64,000 nucleotides of DNA from Oxalobacteraceae bacterium UBA4003 (GTDB lineage: Bacteria > Pseudomonadota > Gammaproteobacteria > Burkholderiales > Burkholderiaceae_D). The position numbers and the translations under genes were made by a program. Shown here piece after piece: positions 61,184-64,000 of this stretch. The notes beneath the pieces were generated by a model that saw nothing but the letters and a program-made list of their open reading frames with translations, did no database searches and had not been told where the DNA came from. The DNA is taken from positions 7,687 through 71,686 of the forward strand of contig DGBN01000074.1 in the NCBI GenBank assembly GCA_002384815.1, written 5' to 3'. The number at the start of each line of letters is the position of its first letter. Position 1 is the stretch's first letter.

Positions 61184-62716
61184 ATGACCATACTGCTTTC
61201 CACACTCAACGCCCGTTATACGCACGCATCGCTGGGTTTGCGCTGCCTGCTGGCAAACATGGGCGAACTGCAAGGTGTGACGCAATTGCAGGAATTCGTG
61301 ATCGGTGCGCGTACCACCGATATGGTCGAAAAGCTGCTTGCGCATCAGCCGCGCATCATCGGCTTTGGTGTCTATATCTGGAACGTCGAAGAAACCACCA
61401 AACTGGTTGCCCTGTTGAAGCGCGTCGCACCTGAAGTCGTGATCGTGCTGGGCGGACCGGAAGTTTCCTATGAGTCGAACGAACAAAGCATCGTGCAACT
61501 GGCCGATTATCTGGTCACCGGCTGGGGTGATGTTACCTTCCCCGCTTTGTGCAAACAGATACTGAATGGCCCCAAGCCTTTGATGAAAATCCATGCCGGT
61601 GTGCAACCGCCATTGTCCGAACTGACGATGCCGTATCAGTTGTACAGCGACGAAGACATCGCGCATCGCACTTTGTATGTAGAAGCGTCGCGCGGCTGTC
61701 CGTTCAAATGCGAATTCTGTCTGTCGGCGCTGGATAAAACTGCATGGCCTTTCGATATCGATCTCTTTCTCGGCGAGCTGGAAGCCCTGCATGCACGCGG
61801 CGCACGCCTGTTCAAGTTCGTCGATCGCACCTTCAACCTGAATATCAAAACCAGTTTGAAGATCATGCAGTTTTTCCTCGATAAATTGGCAGCCCATCCG
61901 GAAGACCCGGTATTTGCACACTTCGAAGTGGTGCCCGATCATCTGCCGGATGCCTTGAAGGAAGGGATCATGAAATTTCCGGCCGGCACGCTGCAGTTTG
62001 AAATCGGCATCCAGAGTTTCAATCCGGAAGTGCAGGCGCTGGTCAGTCGCAAGCAGAATAACGAGAAGGCCGCAGAAAACATCCGCTGGCTGTGCGAACA
62101 CTCGCATGCGCATTTGCACGTCGATTTGATTGCCGGCCTGCCGGGCGAGGATATTGCCAGCTTTGCGCGCGGCTTCGACAGGTTGCTGGAATTGCAGCCG
62201 CATGAAATCCAGTTCGGCATCCTGAAGCGTCTGCGCGGTACGCCCATCATTCGCCATACCGCGCAATACGGCATGGTGTTCGATCCGCATCCGCCGTACA
62301 CGATTCTGGCTACCGACCGCATAGATTTCAATGCGATGCAGCAGCTGGTGCGTTTTGCGCGCTACTGGGATCTGGTCGCCAACTCGGGTCGCTTCTCGCA
62401 TACGCTGCCGCTAATATTGAACAGTCCCTTGTCCGATTCGCCGTTCGCCAATTTCATGCGCCTGTCGAACTGGTTGTATGCGACTACCGATGCCACCAAC
62501 CGGATTGCGCTGGAACGCCTGGCCGTATTGGTGGCGCAATGGCTGGTCAGCGAAGGGATGGATGAAGAGCAGGCGGCGGCAGTGCTGCGCAGTGATTACG
62601 CCGGGCAGGCCAACACCAAGTTGAAGACGCAAGCCTTGAAGAAAGCTGAAAAGGCGGCGGAGAAAAAAGCCGGGCACGCTGCACCGCAACGTCAGGCACG
62701 GCACATGACGGCTTGA
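61184..62716 (+). CDS. B12-binding radical SAM protein (DUF4080 type)
   Basis: A 510-residue enzyme. The N-terminal cobalamin-binding-type domain (MTILLSTLNARYTHASLGLR ... IIGFGVYIWNVEET) is followed by the radical SAM cluster motif C172-PFK-C176-EF-C179 and the TIM-barrel segment FEIGIQSFNPEVQALVSRKQ. The Ala/Lys-rich tail is low complexity. The start at 61184 matches the family; the opening at 61067 runs 39 codons further without similarity. The reaction is unknown. Confidence 0.9.
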   Translation: MTILLSTLNARYTHASLGLRCLLANMGELQGVTQLQEFVIGARTTDMVEKLLAHQPRIIGFGVYIWNVEETTKLVALLKRVAPEVVIVLGGPEVSYESNEQSIVQLADYLVTGWGDVTFPALCKQILNGPKPLMKIHAGVQPPLSELTMPYQLYSDEDIAHRTLYVEASRGCPFKCEFCLSALDKTAWPFDIDLFLGELEALHARGARLFKFVDRTFNLNIKTSLKIMQFFLDKLAAHPEDPVFAHFEVVPDHLPDALKEGIMKFPAGTLQFEIGIQSFNPEVQALVSRKQNNEKAAENIRWLCEHSHAHLHVDLIAGLPGEDIASFARGFDRLLELQPHEIQFGILKRLRGTPIIRHTAQYGMVFDPHPPYTILATDRIDFNAMQQLVRFARYWDLVANSGRFSHTLPLILNSPLSDSPFANFMRLSNWLYATTDATNRIALERLAVLVAQWLVSEGMDEEQAAAVLRSDYAGQANTKLKTQALKKAEKAAEKKAGHAAPQRQARHMTA

Positions 62717-62731
62717 TGCCGCCGGATGTAT

Positions 62732-62947
62732 TTATGCCGCCTGTCTGCGCCAGCCTTCTATCAGTTGCAGGCAAACCGGATCCAGCGTTTCCAGCGGAGT
62801 GGATTTTTGATGATGAAAAATCATCAGCGCATACAGTTTCGCCAGATCGTTTACTTCCGGCGACAAGGCGCGCTCTTCACCGGTCGACGGGCGTTGTATG
62901 CGCCAGTAGTTGATGACCTGTTCGAGTTCGGGCAGTGTGATATCCAT
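62732..62947 (-). CDS. DUF3717 family protein
   Basis: A 71-residue soluble protein starting MDITLPELEQVINYWRIQRP and continuing GEERALSPEVNDLAKLYALM. This family is nearly confined to Burkholderiales and has no known function. Two adjacent ATG codons (62950, 62947) are possible starts. It is convergent with the radical SAM gene with 15 bases between. Confidence 0.88.
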   Translation of the reverse strand: MDITLPELEQVINYWRIQRPSTGEERALSPEVNDLAKLYALMIFHHQKSTPLETLDPVCLQLIEGWRRQAA

Positions 62948-63066
62948 CATCCTATTGTACGCGCGGCACGTTAGCGGTAAAAGGCGGCGCTGCCAGACAG
63001 CAAGCCGCACGATGTATTTCTTATTTTGAGACGCGCTTCATTCCTGAAAACTGTTTTGTTGCCACC

Positions 63067-64000
63067 ATGAATCCTGCTTTCGACATCAAACGCTTTTTCC
63101 CCTTTCTGCGCTGGCCGCGACCGACACTGGCGACGCTGAAAAATGATGCCTGGGCTGGCCTCAGCGTCGGCATGGTACTGATTCCGCAAGCAGTCGCCTA
63201 CGCAACACTGGCGGGCATGCCGGCGGCGACCGGCCTGTATGCGGCGCTGATTCCCAGTCTGGTCGGTGTGTTGTGGGGCTCGTCTGCCCTGCTCGCGGTA
63301 GGGCCGGCTGCGCTGTCGAGCCTGCTGGTATTCGGTTCGCTGTCTTCGATGGCAGTGCCGGCCTCCGAACAATGGGTGGTGCTGGCGATCTGGTTGTCCA
63401 TCTATTCCGGTGCGATACAGTTTTTACTCGGCGCATTCCGCCTTGGCCGCCTCAGCAATCTGGTGTCGCAGCCTGTGATTGTCGGCTTTATCAATGCCGC
63501 AGCGATCATCATCATGATGTCGCAATTGCCGACCTTGCTGGGCATCGCCGATATTTTCAACAGCAATCCTTTGCACGTATTCGAGCGCGTCAGCGCAGCG
63601 CCCTCGCATATGCTGATGACGACGGCATTCGGTGGCGGTACGCTGCTGCTGCTGGTACTAGGCAAGCGGTTTTTCCCGCGGTTTCCCACCATCCTGTTCG
63701 TGACGATACTGGCGACGGTGCTCAGTTGGGCGCTTGGCTATGCGACGGCCGGCGGTGAAGTCGTGGGCGACATTGCCCGGGGTTTGCCACCGCTGGTGCT
63801 GCCGTCGGCAATTTCATTCGAGCAGCACCGCGAATTGTGGTCGGCCGGACTGGTGCTGGCATTGATCAGTTTTACCGAAGCGATGTCGAGCTGCCGTGTG
63901 CTGGCGCGCAAGCGGCGCGAACGCTGGGATGAAAATCAGGAGCTGATAGGTCAGGGTCTGGCAAAAGTGGCGAGCGGATTTTCCGGGGCGTTTCCGGTCA
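63067..64000 (+). CDS. SulP family anion permease, C-terminus cut by window edge
   Basis: The first 311 codons of an inner-membrane SLC26/SulP transporter. Near the N-terminus, GLSVGMVLIPQAVAYATLAG and MPAATGLYAALIPSLVGVLW form the family signature; VSQPVIVGFINAAAIIIMMS and SAGLVLALISFTEAMSSCRV follow. The missing part should contain the last membrane helices and the STAS domain. Sulfate, bicarbonate or dicarboxylates are all possible cargos. Confidence 0.93.
   Translation, partial: MNPAFDIKRFFPFLRWPRPTLATLKNDAWAGLSVGMVLIPQAVAYATLAGMPAATGLYAALIPSLVGVLWGSSALLAVGPAALSSLLVFGSLSSMAVPASEQWVVLAIWLSIYSGAIQFLLGAFRLGRLSNLVSQPVIVGFINAAAIIIMMSQLPTLLGIADIFNSNPLHVFERVSAAPSHMLMTTAFGGGTLLLLVLGKRFFPRFPTILFVTILATVLSWALGYATAGGEVVGDIARGLPPLVLPSAISFEQHRELWSAGLVLALISFTEAMSSCRVLARKRRERWDENQELIGQGLAKVASGFSGAFPV

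Noticed and set aside
61181..62401. 406-codon open frame antisense to the radical SAM gene
   Set aside because: The radical SAM frame carries the CxxxCxxC motif and family features; the antisense frame has none.

Overview
The window looks like chromosomal DNA of a betaproteobacterium of the Oxalobacteraceae (Herminiimonas/Janthinobacterium-like). This is inferred from protein style (AhpC with FTFNCPTE, small DUF3717, DUF3297 and DUF3144 proteins typical of Burkholderiales, a GreB-like N-terminus MNKAFVKE) and from moderate GC judged by eye; no rRNA, tRNA, CRISPR array or intact insertion sequence was seen. Most of the window is housekeeping or stress metabolism with short intergenic gaps. Two genes are cut by the window edges: a chemoreceptor at the left and a SulP permease at the right.

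Layout. 1-10.8 kb: partial chemoreceptor, pncB, an OmpW porin, a BOF-fold periplasmic protein, the ahpC-ahpF peroxide pair with an intergenic hairpin, pirin, a class II aldolase, a tautomerase, arfB, a GreB-like factor with an altered tip and a small FPASDP-repeat protein. 10.9-13.3 kb: a TPP riboswitch in front of a TonB-dependent receptor, i.e. a predicted outer-membrane route for thiamine or a precursor. 13.7-21 kb: a catabolic island with a GntR regulator, a gamma-glutamyltransferase-like Ntn hydrolase, a lactate-type permease and a 58-residue membrane protein, then an IS21 transposase remnant and mmsA with a divergent LysR regulator. 21.4-26 kb: an autotransporter and a gene-poor stretch with a methionine aminopeptidase remnant. 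26.1-33.8 kb: a TetR regulator with a perfect operator, then a tripartite RND efflux operon that continues into a PIG-L deacetylase and a 79-residue protein.

33.8-41 kb: small proteins, a quinol-type nitric oxide reductase, a PQQ-type sugar dehydrogenase and an orphan ParA. 41-46 kb: an apparent copper (or iron) acquisition operon, reading DUF2946 protein, 69-residue protein, PCu(A)C chaperone, TonB receptor and PepSY membrane protein. 46-52 kb: small enzymes, creA and an AI-2E family transporter. 52.8-53.8 kb: the most interesting intergenic region. On the minus strand are two near-identical tandem small-RNA candidates, each with its own promoter, an anti-Shine-Dalgarno CUCCUCC loop, a terminator and a conserved upstream dyad. 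On the plus strand a guanidine-II riboswitch precedes the guanidinium exporter sugE. 53.8-64 kb: a SET methyltransferase, a chemoreceptor-cheW pair, an FAD protein, corA, an M15 peptidase, a B12-binding radical SAM protein and the partial SulP permease.

All assignments come from reading the sequence and from memory of families; no searches or folding programs were run.
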